DNA from: Sandaracinus amylolyticus
GTDB taxonomy: Bacteria; Myxococcota_A; Polyangia; Polyangiales; Sandaracinaceae
Assembly (NCBI RefSeq): GCF_021631985.1
Contig: NZ_CP070225.1
Location: 5,580,001-5,644,000, forward strand
Direction of reading: 5' to 3'
Length of the DNA stretch: 64,000 bases
Shown piece by piece: positions 52,030 through 60,909 of the stretch. Each line of letters opens with the position of its first letter. Position 1 is the first letter of the stretch. Under the pieces are notes generated by a model. That model made no database searches, was not told the origin of the DNA, and saw only the letters and a list, made by a program, of their open reading frames with translations. A program made the translations under genes and the position numbers.

Positions 52030-53904
52030 TCAATCGCGGATCGGCGTCGCCTTCAGCGCGGCCTTGCCGTCCTTCACGTAGACGGTGAAGCGGACCTTCG
52101 CGGCGTCGTGGCGTTTGAGGATCTGGTCGCGGTTCTTGCGCAGCGTGACGACGAACTTGTCGTACGTGAGGCCCGCCGTGGGCTCGCCGCACTCCTTCTT
52201 CGTCGCGAGGAACTGCTCGAACACTTCCCTGAAGTGCGCTTCCTGCTCGGCGTCGCTGTCGCCGCCGCCCGCTGCCTTGGCGAGGAGCTCCTGGGGAACG
52301 CGCGCGACCATCGTCGCGCCGTCCTCGTCGTCCGGCTCCTCGGGGCCGAGCCCCAGGGCGGGCGGAGGCGCCTCGATCTTGCGGGGCGCCTGGACCGGAC
52401 CGCTGCCCGCGGCGACGGGCTCGGCCGGCATGCCCAGCAGCGTGCTGCCGAGCGACGGCGCGGGGGTGGCCGCCTGACCCGGCGGCGGCTTCGGCGGCGG
52501 AGGCTTCGGCCCCGCGGCGGGCACCGGCGGCTTGGGCGGCGGAGGCGCGGGCTTCGGTTCCTCCTTCGCCACGCTCGGGGGCGGGGCCGGCTTCGGCGGC
52601 TCCGGCGCGGCGGGCGGCGCAGGCGGGATCTCCGCGGCCTCACCACCACCACCCCCCGCGAACCCGAAGAACGCGGGCGACGACTGCTCCGGCACCGGCC
52701 CGAGGATCTCGTCGAGATCCGCCGCGCGACGCTTCGGCGCGGTCGCCGCGGTGGCCTCGATCTTCTCGATCGTCTCGTTCACGTGCGCCGCGGCCGTGCG
52801 CAGCTGACCCGCGAACTCGACCGGGATCAGCTTGTCGACCTCGCGCTTCGCGAGCCGCGCCGTCGCGTCGCGGAACTTCCCAATCGGACGATCGTGCTCC
52901 AGCCACACGAACAGCAGTCCGATCAGGAACGCGAGCAGCCCGAGCGCGATCACGCCCATGCCGAGGCCGCTCCCGAGGAACTCGGTCCAGTCCTGCGACG
53001 ACGGCAGCGAGAAGATCGCGAGCGGCGACCCCGTCGTCGGCACCGGGCGCGCGATCGCGTACCCGACCTGCGCCTGCCCCGCGCTGCCCACCACGAACGA
53101 GTAGACCGCGAGCCCGCCGGTCGGCAGCTCGGTCGGCTCGCTGCGATCCCCTTCGGCGAGCTCGCCGAGCACCGTCTCGAGCGGCGCTGCGATGTCGTCC
53201 TGGCGCGGCGCGCTCGTGCCCGGGGGCAGCAGCTCCTGCCCCGCCATCGCGCTCGCGAACACCTCGGGCCCGCGGAAGAACGCGACGCTCGCGCCCGCGA
53301 TGCGGCTCGGCCCCGCGAGCAGCTGCGCGAACTGCGCGTCGATGCGCTTTCCGTGCACGATCGCGCCGACGTACTGGCCGCCGTCGATCACCGGGCGAGC
53401 CGCCATCCGGTAGACCTCGCCGTTGAAGATCCACACGTCGTCGCGCACGTAGCCGTCGAGCGCGCGGCGCACGAGCGGGAAGCCGCCCACGCCCGCGCCT
53501 CGCGGCACCGCCGGTCCGCCGAGCTGGCCGACGATGATCCCGTTCGCGTCGGTCGCGATCACCAGGTCGCCCGCCATGCCCTCGAGCTGCCGGTTGAGCT
53601 CGGTGAGGCGCGTCGTCAGGCGCTGCACGACCGCGGCGTCGATCTCCTGGCCCTCGCGGCGCCCCGTCGCCTCGCGCAGCGCGCTCCGCACGTCGCCGTG
53701 GGCCGCGAGCGGCGCCATGGCGTCGATGCGCGAGCGGGCGTCGAGCTTGAGGATCGCCTCGAGCTCGAAGCGATCGCGGCGGAGCGAGTCGCGCACCGCC
53801 TCTTCGCTGCGCTCGTCGAGGAGCCGCACCGAGACCATCGCGAACGCGAGGCCCATCACCGCCGCGATCGCGAGGAGCAGGTACCAGACACGGGAAAGGA
53901 TCAT
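52030..53904 (-). CDS. MXAN_5187-like membrane sensor-type protein
   Basis: A 624-residue inner-membrane protein. N-terminal segment (about 6-24), then an extracytoplasmic Cache-like domain (35-280: VIATDANGIIVGQLGG, DGGQYVGAIVHGKRIDAQFA), a second membrane segment (about 300-325), a HAMP-like stretch (DRPIGKFRDATARLAKREVD), and a long Pro-rich linker. The C-terminal 75 residues (EQFLATKKECGEPTAGLTYD and FTVYVKDGKAALKATPI) match the Myxococcus MXAN_5187 C-terminal domain. No kinase or output domain is present, so it may sense and signal through that domain. Confidence 0.65.
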   Translation of the reverse strand: MILSRVWYLLLAIAAVMGLAFAMVSVRLLDERSEEAVRDSLRRDRFELEAILKLDARSRIDAMAPLAAHGDVRSALREATGRREGQEIDAAVVQRLTTRLTELNRQLEGMAGDLVIATDANGIIVGQLGGPAVPRGAGVGGFPLVRRALDGYVRDDVWIFNGEVYRMAARPVIDGGQYVGAIVHGKRIDAQFAQLLAGPSRIAGASVAFFRGPEVFASAMAGQELLPPGTSAPRQDDIAAPLETVLGELAEGDRSEPTELPTGGLAVYSFVVGSAGQAQVGYAIARPVPTTGSPLAIFSLPSSQDWTEFLGSGLGMGVIALGLLAFLIGLLFVWLEHDRPIGKFRDATARLAKREVDKLIPVEFAGQLRTAAAHVNETIEKIEATAATAPKRRAADLDEILGPVPEQSSPAFFGFAGGGGGEAAEIPPAPPAAPEPPKPAPPPSVAKEEPKPAPPPPKPPVPAAGPKPPPPKPPPGQAATPAPSLGSTLLGMPAEPVAAGSGPVQAPRKIEAPPPALGLGPEEPDDEDGATMVARVPQELLAKAAGGGDSDAEQEAHFREVFEQFLATKKECGEPTAGLTYDKFVVTLRKNRDQILKRHDAAKVRFTVYVKDGKAALKATPIRD

Positions 53905-53968
53905 CGGGTGACCTCGACCTGGTCAGCGCCAGGGCAGCAGGGCTCGGAGCTCGACGGGCGCGCTCGCA

Positions 53969-54760
53969 TCAGGGCGCGGCCGCGCCCTGCGGCGGAGAAG
54001 AGGACAGCGGGATCGCCGGCACGGTGAGCTGCCCGCCCTCGGGCACGACGATCTCCTGGGTGTGGAGCTCGCGCGGGCCCTGGAACACGTGCAGCTGGTA
54101 CGTGCCGGGCGCGACGCCGCGGAAGGTGTACGCACCGTTCGGCTCGACGAAGCCTCGCGCGACGAGGTCCGGGATCGCGTGCAGGTGCCCGCGGATGTGC
54201 GGGTGCACCCGATCGCGCACCGGCCAGTTGCCGGGCTGCGGCACCGTCACCGGCCGTGCGTTGCCGGGCGCCGTCTGGATCGCGCCGAAGTCGGAGAGCC
54301 CTTCCGCGAAGAGCTCGTAGGCGACTCCGTCCTCGTTGCGGATCTGGATCGCGGTGCCGGCCCGGACGACGAGCGTCGCGGGCGCGAGCGCGCCGTTGTG
54401 CACGCGATACGGGGGCTGCTCGCCCTCGGACGGCGCACCCGGCCCGGTCAGCACCACCGCGATCTCGCGCGGCACGTCGATGCGCGTCGGGCGCGGATCG
54501 AGCACGCCGTTCCACTCCTCCCAGTACCTCGCGCGAGCACGCTGCGCGTCGGTCTCGACGGGCGTGGTCTGCGACGCGAGGTCGGAGGGGACCGTCAGCG
54601 TGCCGCGCACGTCGACCGCGAGGACGACGGCGGGAATGCCCAGGATCGCGAGCACCACGGGAATCGCGCGCAGCCCTCGTCGGGCGCTCCGTCCTCGACC
54701 CTCGGGATGTCGGACCTCGTGCGCGCTCCGATCGTCGGAGCGCCGGACCGTTCCTCTCAT
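53969..54760 (-). CDS. Exported protein with carboxypeptidase-regulatory-like fold
   Basis: A 263-residue protein with an N-terminal basic region then a signal/anchor (VVLAILGIPAVVLAVDVRG at about 34-52). The C-terminal 60 residues (FVEPNGAYTFRGVAPGTYQL) form a carboxypeptidase-regulatory-like beta sandwich, and the middle RAGTAIQIRNEDGVAYELF resembles cupredoxin-like plastocyanin edges, though no copper ligands are obvious. 64 bases upstream of the MXAN_5187-like gene on the same strand, so probably co-transcribed. Confidence 0.6.
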   Translation of the reverse strand: MRGTVRRSDDRSAHEVRHPEGRGRSARRGLRAIPVVLAILGIPAVVLAVDVRGTLTVPSDLASQTTPVETDAQRARARYWEEWNGVLDPRPTRIDVPREIAVVLTGPGAPSEGEQPPYRVHNGALAPATLVVRAGTAIQIRNEDGVAYELFAEGLSDFGAIQTAPGNARPVTVPQPGNWPVRDRVHPHIRGHLHAIPDLVARGFVEPNGAYTFRGVAPGTYQLHVFQGPRELHTQEIVVPEGGQLTVPAIPLSSSPPQGAAAP

Positions 54761-54980
54761 GGACCTCCCTGCCCTCGTCGCCCTGTCCTCCGGAGCTCCG
54801 GCACGACGGTGCCTTCACGCCGGGCTCGACACGCGCCAGACGCGACGCGCGGTACGACACGCCGCGCTGGACGGCACCGCGACGACGAGCCCGGAGCACC
54901 GTGAGCGACCTCGCGAAGCGTAACGAACGCCGGCGCGCAGGGTCAACGACGAACGAGATTCCGTCCCTGGCGGATCGGGG

Positions 54981-55025
54981 GATCGGCACCGCGATCCCCG
55001 GTGGGGATCGCGTCCGGCGCCGATC
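54981..55025 (-). terminator. Nested hairpin terminator (minus strand)
   Basis: 9-bp perfect inner stem GCGATCCCC / GGGGATCGC (54991-54999, 55003-55011) with a three-base loop, inside an outer GATCGGC / GCCGATC pair (54981, 55019). It starts 10 bases past the stop of the 55035 gene and should end that transcript. Confidence 0.6.
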
Positions 55026-55034
55026 GGGAACCGA

Positions 55035-55361
55035 TCAGAACAGATCGCGGAGGGTGATCTCCGACTTCTTCTTCTGCACGAGGACGGCGTTCACCGCCTT
55101 CACGATGCGCGTCTTCACGGGGCCGCTGATGGTCTGGCCGCCGAGCGCCTTCGTCATCGCGGCGCCGGTGACCGGACGGCCGGAGCGCGGCTTCTGCTTC
55201 AGGACCGCCTCGTCCTTCTCCGCCTTGCCGTCCTTCATCGCCTTCTTCGTGGCGACGAGCTTCCGGTCCTCTTCGGTGCGCTGCTCGAGATCCTGCGAGG
55301 CGAGCACCACGCGGCGCGAGTCGATCTTGTTCGTGCTGAGGAAGTCGCTGAGCTTCGACAT
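55035..55361 (-). CDS. Small basic protein of unknown function
   Basis: A 108-residue, highly charged protein (MSKLSDFLSTNKIDSRRVV...), rich in Lys, Asp and Glu, with a KKAMKDGKAEKDEAV segment and a C-terminal VNAVLVQKKKSEITLRDLF. It is probably cytosolic and DNA- or protein-binding by charge, but no family is recognised. The start at 55361 is preferred over longer readings. The 274-base gap on its downstream side holds a nested hairpin. Confidence 0.6.
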   Translation of the reverse strand: MSKLSDFLSTNKIDSRRVVLASQDLEQRTEEDRKLVATKKAMKDGKAEKDEAVLKQKPRSGRPVTGAAMTKALGGQTISGPVKTRIVKAVNAVLVQKKKSEITLRDLF

Positions 55362-55432
55362 GTGTGCTTCGATTCCGGGTTTTGCGGGGCCGAAGTAGTA
55401 GACGAAGCGCGCCGGCACCGCAAACGGCCGGC

Positions 55433-56038
55433 TCACGACGCGATCGGCGCGGGCGGGACGGCGGTGTCGGGCGTCAGATCGGGGCGGTCCTCCGGGACCT
55501 CCGGCGTCGGCGCGACGCGGGCTTCGGGGCACGGCGCGGTCACCCGGTGCGCGAGGCCGAGCACGGCATCGGTGACGAGCCCGAGCGCGAGGTGCGAGAC
55601 CAGCCCGCGCGCGTGCGCCTGCCACGGATAGGCGCGCGGCTTTCCCGCGAGGCCGAGCGCGGTGTTGAGCGCTTCGTCGTTCACGACGAAGAGCCCGAGC
55701 CCGAGCGCCGCGCCGGCGAGCGGTGAGGCACCTCGCCCCGCGCGCGCGAGCCCGTAGAGCGCACCGGGGACGACGCCGAGCGCGTAGTGAACGACGAGCG
55801 CCGGCTGATCGCGCGCGTCGCCGGTGAGCGTGATGCCGCGCGCCTCGGCGACGCGCGTCACGAGGTTCCGGGTGGGATCGAGCCCGCGCGGTCGCGCGCG
55901 CTCTTCTCGCTCGCGCACCTCGTCGCGCTCGCGCTCGTAGAGGACCGTCGAGAGGCGATCCATCACCCACACGCCGATCGCGCCCGCGATCGCGCCCTTC
56001 AGCATCGCGCCCACCACGCTCACCGCACCTCGCTGCAT
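55433..56038 (-). CDS. Integral membrane protein
   Basis: A 201-residue protein with about four hydrophobic segments (about 7-25, 80-100, 105-125, 145-165) and a charged ERERDEVREREERARPRG loop after the first. GAGGAG precedes the ATG at 56038. It resembles DUF1440-type/YagU small membrane proteins loosely; no activity known. It ends 71 bases upstream of the small basic protein. Confidence 0.55.
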   Translation of the reverse strand: MQRGAVSVVGAMLKGAIAGAIGVWVMDRLSTVLYERERDEVREREERARPRGLDPTRNLVTRVAEARGITLTGDARDQPALVVHYALGVVPGALYGLARAGRGASPLAGAALGLGLFVVNDEALNTALGLAGKPRAYPWQAHARGLVSHLALGLVTDAVLGLAHRVTAPCPEARVAPTPEVPEDRPDLTPDTAVPPAPIAS

Positions 56039-56409
56039 CGTCGGCTCCTCGTCGCGACATACGAGCAAGACGCATGCGTGAACGCGGAAGTGCGAGCAGT
56101 GACTTGCGTTCGGCGACCCACGTGGCGAGATGCGTGAATCCGCATCGTGCCCTTCCCGCGACTCCACCCATGCTCGGCCGTTCGTCCCGTTTCCGATGGG
56201 CCCTGCTCGCGCTGCTCGCGCGCGGCGGGGACGAGCGCGCCCAGCACGCGTCGATCGAGATCGACAGGTCGCGCGACGTCGTGGGTTGGCGGCGACGACC
56301 GCGCCCGCGCATCCGCGCACCACCACGTCCTCCTCGGACGCGAGGGGCACGCACGAGCGCGACCGCGCTTGGCCCCGTGCCCGATCCGCCTCAGGATGGA
56401 GGTCCACCG
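56039..56409. other. 371-base gap upstream of response regulator
   Basis: Divergent space between the membrane protein and the first response regulator. Only arginine-rich readings that look like high-GC shadows occur; none carries family sequence. It should contain both promoters, but I see no convincing -10/-35 pair and no strong dyad. Confidence 0.5.
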
Positions 56410-56811
56410 ATGACGTCCTCGCCCATGACGGTCGTCGTGATCGAAGATCACGCGGACTCGCTCGAGATGATCTGCGAGGTGCTCGAGCTCCGTGGGCTCG
56501 TCGCGCACGGATTCTCCTCGGGGCACGCCGCGTGGGCTGCCATCGCGCAGTGCGCGCCCGACGTCGTGATGACGGATCTGCGCATGGGGACGATGAGCGG
56601 GATCGAGCTCGCGCGGCTCGTGCGCAACGATCCCGCGCTCGATCGCGTCGCGCTCGTGGCGCTCTCGGGCGACGTCCCGGCGCTGCAGCGACATCAGTCC
56701 GACGGGCTCTTCGACATGCTGCTCGCGAAGCCGATCGATCTGGTCGAGCTCCCGCAGCGGCTCGAGGAGCTGCGCGGCCGTCGCGCGGCGCGTGTGGCGG
56801 AGGCGCGATGA
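56410..56811 (+). CDS. Single-domain response regulator
   Basis: A 133-residue CheY-like receiver: acidic pair VVIEDH, phospho-acceptor aspartate in VVMTDLRMGTMSG, threonine/serine switch VALSGD and the lysine in LLAKPID. No output domain; a basic tail follows. GGAGGT at 56397 precedes the ATG. Its stop overlaps the start of a second receiver (ATGA), so the two are made together, as in phosphorelays. No kinase is adjacent. Confidence 0.9.
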   Translation: MTSSPMTVVVIEDHADSLEMICEVLELRGLVAHGFSSGHAAWAAIAQCAPDVVMTDLRMGTMSGIELARLVRNDPALDRVALVALSGDVPALQRHQSDGLFDMLLAKPIDLVELPQRLEELRGRRAARVAEAR

Positions 56812-57164
56812 GCGTCCTCGTCGTCGAGGACAACGACGACGTCCGCGAGCTGGTGGCGATGGTCCTCGCCGACGCGGGGTTCGACGTGCTCGAGGCATCC
56901 GACGGCGCGCGCGCGCTCGAGATGCTGCGCGATGCGCCGGAGCCGCCGTGCATCGTGCTGCTCGACGTGATGATGCCGCGGCTGGATGGCTACGGCGTGG
57001 TCGAGGCGCTGCGCGACGAGCCCCGCTTCGCGCAGATGCCGGTGGTGTTCGTCACCGCGGATCAGCACGCGCGCGAGGTCGAGGGCGTGCGCGAGGTCGT
57101 GCGCAAGCCGGTCGCGCCGTCGACGCTCGTGGATCTCGCGACGCGCTTCTGTCGCTGCTGCTGA
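56808..57164 (+). CDS. Single-domain response regulator
   Basis: A 118-residue receiver: VLVVEDNDDVRELV, phospho-acceptor in IVLLDVMMPRLDGYG, VVFVTAD and the lysine in VVRKPVAPS. It carries no output domain and overlaps the upstream receiver by four bases. It ends 4 bases before the stop of a third, convergent receiver. It ends CRCC. Confidence 0.92.
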   Translation: MSVLVVEDNDDVRELVAMVLADAGFDVLEASDGARALEMLRDAPEPPCIVLLDVMMPRLDGYGVVEALRDEPRFAQMPVVFVTADQHAREVEGVREVVRKPVAPSTLVDLATRFCRCC

Positions 57165-57168
57165 GCGC

Positions 57169-57543
57169 TCACGCGATCGACGCGAGCAGCTCGAGCAGCG
57201 CGTCGAAGTCGAGCGGCTTCGTGAGCACGTGCGCGCAGCCCGCGTCGCGCGCCTGCTCGAGCTCGCTGGGGCGCGAGTACGCGGTGCACGCGACGATGAT
57301 CGCGTCGCGGGTCGTGGGATCGTCGCGCAGCACCCGCGCGACGTCCCACCCCGACACCACGGGCAGCCCGAGGTCGAGCAGCACGACGTCCGGTCGCACC
57401 TCGCGCGCGAGCGCGATCGCCTGCTCGCCATCGCTCGCCTCGACCGTGTGATAGCCGCGCGCCTCGAGCAGCGTGCGGAGCAGCGCCCGGGCGTCAGCGA
57501 AATCGTCGACGATCAGCACCGTCGGCGGCGAGGTGCGGCTCAC
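57169..57543 (-). CDS. Single-domain response regulator
   Basis: A 124-residue receiver: VLIVDDFADARALL, phospho-acceptor in VVLLDLGLPVVSGWD, VACTAY and the lysine in VLTKPLDF. From a GTG start at 57543, chosen because it begins the receiver directly. It is convergent with the two coupled receivers, so three separate receiver proteins are made in one 1.1-kb stretch with no kinase. Confidence 0.9.
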   Translation of the reverse strand: MSRTSPPTVLIVDDFADARALLRTLLEARGYHTVEASDGEQAIALAREVRPDVVLLDLGLPVVSGWDVARVLRDDPTTRDAIIVACTAYSRPSELEQARDAGCAHVLTKPLDFDALLELLASIA

Positions 57544-57659
57544 GGTGACTCCGCATCTGGGACCCCTCGCGACAGGGCGCAAGCGCGGGAGCGCACGACG
57601 CGCTGCGTCAGAGATGCGAGCAGCGAGTCGGCGTGTTCGATGCGATCGTGCTCCCCGGA

Positions 57660-58850
57660 ATGGACGACGGAGCACGACGCGCGCGCCCGGTGGTGAGGCT
57701 CGTCCTGCTCACCGTGTTCCTCGACATGATCGGGTTCGGGATCGTGATCCCGCTGCTGCCGCTCTACGTGCGCTCGATGGGCGGCGACGCGCAGACCGTG
57801 GGCACGCTGCTCGGCGCGTTCTCGCTCACGCAGCTGCTCGCGACGCCGCTCCTCGGCCGGCTCTCCGATCGCGTCGGACGCCGGCGCGTGATCGCGGTGA
57901 GCTTGTTCGGCAACGCGCTCTCGATGATCGTGTTCGCGCTCGCGGCGTGGCGCGAGATGCTGCCGCTGCTCTTCGCGTCGCGCATCCTCGCGGGCGCGAC
58001 CGCGGGCAACCTGAGCGCGTGTCAGGCCGCGGTCGCCGACGTCACGCCGGAGCGCGATCGTGCCCGCGCGATGGGCGTGGTGGGCGCGGGCATCGGGCTC
58101 GGGATGGTGCTCGGCCCGGTGCTGGGCGGCGTGCTCAGCGAGCACGGGGCGTGGGTGCCGCCGCTCGTCGCGGGCGTGCTCGCCGCGATCGATCTCGCGC
58201 TCGTGCTCGTGCTGATGCCGGAGACCCACGCGCACGCGGCGCGAGAGGAGGTGTCGCACGAAGGTGTGGTCGCGCGGGCGCGCGCGACGATCACGCGTCC
58301 CGGGGTGCCGCGCGTGCTCGCGCTCTACTTCCTCGTGTTCCTCGGGATGACGAACGTGCAGGTCGCGCTGCCGCTGCTCGTGGGTGCGCGCTTCGGATGG
58401 GACGCGACCGAGGTCGGGCACGTGTTCGCGCTGCTCGGGCTCGCGACGTTGATCACGCAGGTGTTCTTGATCGGGCGGCTGTCTCGTGCGCTCGGTGACG
58501 CGCTGCTGCTCGCGCTCGGTGCGGGGCTGCTCGGTGCGGGGCTCGCGACGATCGCGCTCGGCGCGGTGCCGCTCGTGTTGCTGGGCGGAGTGCTGGCGAT
58601 CGGGCTCGGGCTCGGCATGACGAACCCCGCGCTCGGTGCGCTCGCGGCGCGTCTCGCGCCTGCCGAGGCGCGCGGTGCGGTGCTCGGGCTCGCGCAGTCG
58701 AGCGGCGGCCTCGCACGCACGATCGGGCCGGTGTGGAGCGGGATGCTCTTCGCTCGCCTCGCGCCGTCTGCGCCGTTCCTCGCGGGCACGGCGGCGGCGG
58801 CGATCGCGATCGTGCTCGCGCTCGCGCTGCGGCCGCGCAGCGGCCCGTGA
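57660..58850 (+). CDS. MFS transporter
   Basis: A 396-residue major-facilitator protein with 12 predicted helices. LDMIGFGIVIPLLPLYV in helix 1 and the loop 2-3 signature GRLSDRVGRRRVI place it in the DHA1 drug:H+ antiporter (TetA-like) group; RILAGATAGNLSACQA and MGVVGAGIGLGMVLGPVLGG are also typical. The substrate is unknown. The ATG at 57660 is preferred to a GTG at 57633 because the extra residues are not family sequence. Confidence 0.9.
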   Translation: MDDGARRARPVVRLVLLTVFLDMIGFGIVIPLLPLYVRSMGGDAQTVGTLLGAFSLTQLLATPLLGRLSDRVGRRRVIAVSLFGNALSMIVFALAAWREMLPLLFASRILAGATAGNLSACQAAVADVTPERDRARAMGVVGAGIGLGMVLGPVLGGVLSEHGAWVPPLVAGVLAAIDLALVLVLMPETHAHAAREEVSHEGVVARARATITRPGVPRVLALYFLVFLGMTNVQVALPLLVGARFGWDATEVGHVFALLGLATLITQVFLIGRLSRALGDALLLALGAGLLGAGLATIALGAVPLVLLGGVLAIGLGLGMTNPALGALAARLAPAEARGAVLGLAQSSGGLARTIGPVWSGMLFARLAPSAPFLAGTAAAAIAIVLALALRPRSGP

Positions 58851-58869
58851 GCGGAACGCTGCGTTCCGC
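58851..58869 (+). terminator. Terminator-like hairpin
   Basis: GCGGAACG / CGTTCCGC, 8-bp perfect stem with a 3-base loop, starting immediately after the MFS stop codon. No T tract; weak but well placed. Confidence 0.5.
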
Positions 58870-58916
58870 AGGACGGCGTTGTGATGCGGGCGCGGTCGGA
58901 GCACGCTGGAGCCCGC

Positions 58917-60050
58917 ATGCGTCCGACGCGTCGAGAAGTGCTGAAGGTGATCGCGACCGCGAGCGCGGCGGCGGCGACCGGCTGTGCGCCGGCTTCGAGC
59001 GGCGCGACCCACCGCGCGGCTCGCAGCACCACGCGCGAGCCCGCGCTGGTGTCGGTGAGCCCGCTCGGCGCGCTGTGGGAGACGCGCGATCCCTTCCTCT
59101 TCTGCGCGCACCACGACGATCGTTATCCCGCGGGGAACGAGGGGCTCGGGCCTGCAGCGTCGCTCGCGGGGCACGACATCGGCAGCGACTTCGAGGGCGT
59201 CGACGGCTGGCGCATGTACCACGGCGACGTGGTGCCCGGGTTCCCCGAGCACCCGCATCGCGGGTTCGAGACCGTGACGGTCGTGCGCGAGGGAATGCTC
59301 GACCACTCGGACTCGATGGGCGCGACCGCGCGCTACGGCGCGGGCGACGTGCAGTGGCTCACCGCGGGCCGCGGCATCGAGCACGCGGAGATGTTCCCGC
59401 TGCTCGAGCGCGAGGGGCCGAACCCGCTCGAGCTCTTCCAGATCTGGCTGAACCTCCCGAGCGCCGACAAGATGACCGCGCCGCACTTCTCGATGCTGTG
59501 GGACGATCGCATCCCGCGGCACGTCGCGCGCGACGAGGAAGGACGCGAGACGCGCGTCACCGTCGTCGCGGGAGCGCTGGGCAGCGCGCGTCCGCCCTCC
59601 CCTCCGCCGAGCTCGTGGGCGTCGCGCGAGGGCTCCGACGTCGCGATCTGGACGATCGAGCTCGCGCCGCACGCGCGGTGGACGATGCCCGCGGCGCAGC
59701 GCGGATCGAACCGCGACGCGTACTTCTTCGAGGGGAGCACGCTGCAGATCGACGGTCGCGAGGTCGCGCGCGGGCACCGCATCGAGCTGCGCGCCGAGCT
59801 CGCCGCGACGATCGAGAACGGGCCCGCTCGCAGCGAGCTCCTGTTGCTGCAAGGGCGCCCGATCGGCGAGCCGGTCGTGAAGCACGGCCCCTTCGTGATG
59901 AACACGCGCGACGAGATCCGACAGGCGATCGCCGACTACCAGCGCACGCGATTCGGTGGTTGGCCGTGGGCACGTCGAGATCCGGTGCACGCGCGCGAGC
60001 AGGGCCGCTTCGCTCGTCACGCCGACGGACGCATCGACCGTCCCGCCTGA
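58917..60050 (+). CDS. Exported pirin-family protein
   Basis: A 377-residue bicupin pirin. HPHRGFETVTVV and MLDHSDSMGATARYGAGDVQ with AGRGIEHAEMF carry the usual metal-binding His/Glu set in the N-terminal cupin; the C-terminal cupin is degenerate. Pirins are usually cytosolic or nuclear metal proteins with quercetinase or regulatory roles. Here a leader with twin arginines (MRPTRREVLKVIATASAAAA, then TGCAP) indicates Tat export and possibly lipidation. The ATG at 58917 is chosen so the RR motif lies at residues 5-6; an upstream ATG at 58881 is possible. Confidence 0.85.
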   Translation: MRPTRREVLKVIATASAAAATGCAPASSGATHRAARSTTREPALVSVSPLGALWETRDPFLFCAHHDDRYPAGNEGLGPAASLAGHDIGSDFEGVDGWRMYHGDVVPGFPEHPHRGFETVTVVREGMLDHSDSMGATARYGAGDVQWLTAGRGIEHAEMFPLLEREGPNPLELFQIWLNLPSADKMTAPHFSMLWDDRIPRHVARDEEGRETRVTVVAGALGSARPPSPPPSSWASREGSDVAIWTIELAPHARWTMPAAQRGSNRDAYFFEGSTLQIDGREVARGHRIELRAELAATIENGPARSELLLLQGRPIGEPVVKHGPFVMNTRDEIRQAIADYQRTRFGGWPWARRDPVHAREQGRFARHADGRIDRPA

Positions 60051-60224
60051 CGCCGTGCGCCTCGCGCGCAGGGCGCGATCGTGGCGCGGCACCTCTGACC
60101 GCGAGCCCGGGCACGAGGGCTTGGCGCGCGTTGTGGGCCGAGTCCGTCCTCGAGCGGTCGCGGCACGCGCGTCGCAGTCCTCGGCCGCGCCGCGACGAGG
60201 CGCGGCGAGGGAGAGCGAAACGTC

Positions 60225-60422
60225 ATGAAGAATTACTGGTGGGTGTTCGCGATCGCGCTCGCGCTGCCGCCCCTCGCGGGCTGCGAGGATCGCCGGGGCA
60301 CCGGCATGGGCGTCGGCGAAGAGGAAGAAGAGGTCGAGGTCGAGAAGCCGAGCGGTGGCGTCGAGTACGAGGAGGACATCGAGGAGTACGACGTCGAGCG
60401 TGAGCCCGGCGGCGGGCTCTGA
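60225..60422 (+). CDS. Small acidic lipoprotein
   Basis: A 65-residue protein: signal with lipobox (ALPPLAGCED) then a short, very acidic tail (EEEEEVEVEKPSG, EDIEEYDVE). Such tiny acidic lipoproteins may bind cations or basic partners at the membrane. No family. It is bracketed by gaps of 174 and 139 bases, and the latter holds a strong hairpin, so it is transcribed alone. Confidence 0.6.
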   Translation: MKNYWWVFAIALALPPLAGCEDRRGTGMGVGEEEEEVEVEKPSGGVEYEEDIEEYDVEREPGGGL

Positions 60423-60449
60423 TTCTCGCGCTCGGGATTGCGATTGCGC

Positions 60450-60500
60450 AGCACGGGAGTCGAGCGTGCCAGTCGGATTGGCACTCTCGACTCCCGTGCT
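60450..60500 (+). terminator. Strong 15+5 bp hairpin
   Basis: AGCACGGGAGTCGAG (60450-60464) pairs perfectly with CTCGACTCCCGTGCT (60486-60500); inside, after a two-base mismatch, TGCCA/TGGCA encloses a 7-base loop. It lies 27 bases after the acidic lipoprotein stop and is the most stable hairpin seen in this part of the window. No T tract follows. Confidence 0.7.
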
Positions 60501-60561
60501 CGTGCATGCCGACCTGCGCCCGAACCGGCGATCACGGCATGAAACGAGCATCTTCGAGAGC

Positions 60562-60909
60562 ATGCGCCCGAACGAACCGGACGAGGTCCCCGCTGCCGCG
60601 GCGTTCCATCCCGACGCGCGCACGAAGCAGCGATGTGCCGAGTACGAAGTCGCGCTCGGCGAGGCCCTACGACGCGAGATGGAGCTCGACGCGTGCCTCG
60701 ACGAGGCGCTCCTGCTCGAGGTCGCTCCGCACCCCGACGTCACGTCGGTCCTCGTCGTCGTCGTGGCGCCGGCGTCGCGTCACGTGCTCCTCCGCGACGC
60801 GCTCGAGCGGGCCCGCGAGCGCATGCGACAGGCGATCGCCGCGCGCATCGCGGGAGAGCCGCCCGAGCTGACGTTCGCGGTCATGCCGCCGCCCGACGTG
60901 AGCTCCTGA
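60562..60909 (+). CDS. RbfA-like protein
   Basis: A 115-residue protein resembling ribosome-binding factor A in layout: EYEVALGEALRREM, a beta strand TSVLVVVVAP, the helix ALERARERMRQAIAARIAG and the closing PPELTFAVM, equivalent to RbfA's 'PeLrF'. RbfA is a KH-fold cold-shock factor of 30S maturation, normally beside infB/truB; here the gene is alone, so it may be a diverged paralogue. The start at 60562 is approximate. Confidence 0.5.
   Translation: MRPNEPDEVPAAAAFHPDARTKQRCAEYEVALGEALRREMELDACLDEALLLEVAPHPDVTSVLVVVVAPASRHVLLRDALERARERMRQAIAARIAGEPPELTFAVMPPPDVSS

Noticed and set aside
56074-56409. N-terminal extension of the first response regulator
   Set aside because: The added residues are Arg-rich without homology, while a good ribosome site and receiver start at 56410.
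57540-60743. 1067-codon minus-strand open frame over the MFS and pirin genes
   Set aside because: Arg/His/Glu-rich shadow of well-supported sense genes with no domain of its own.
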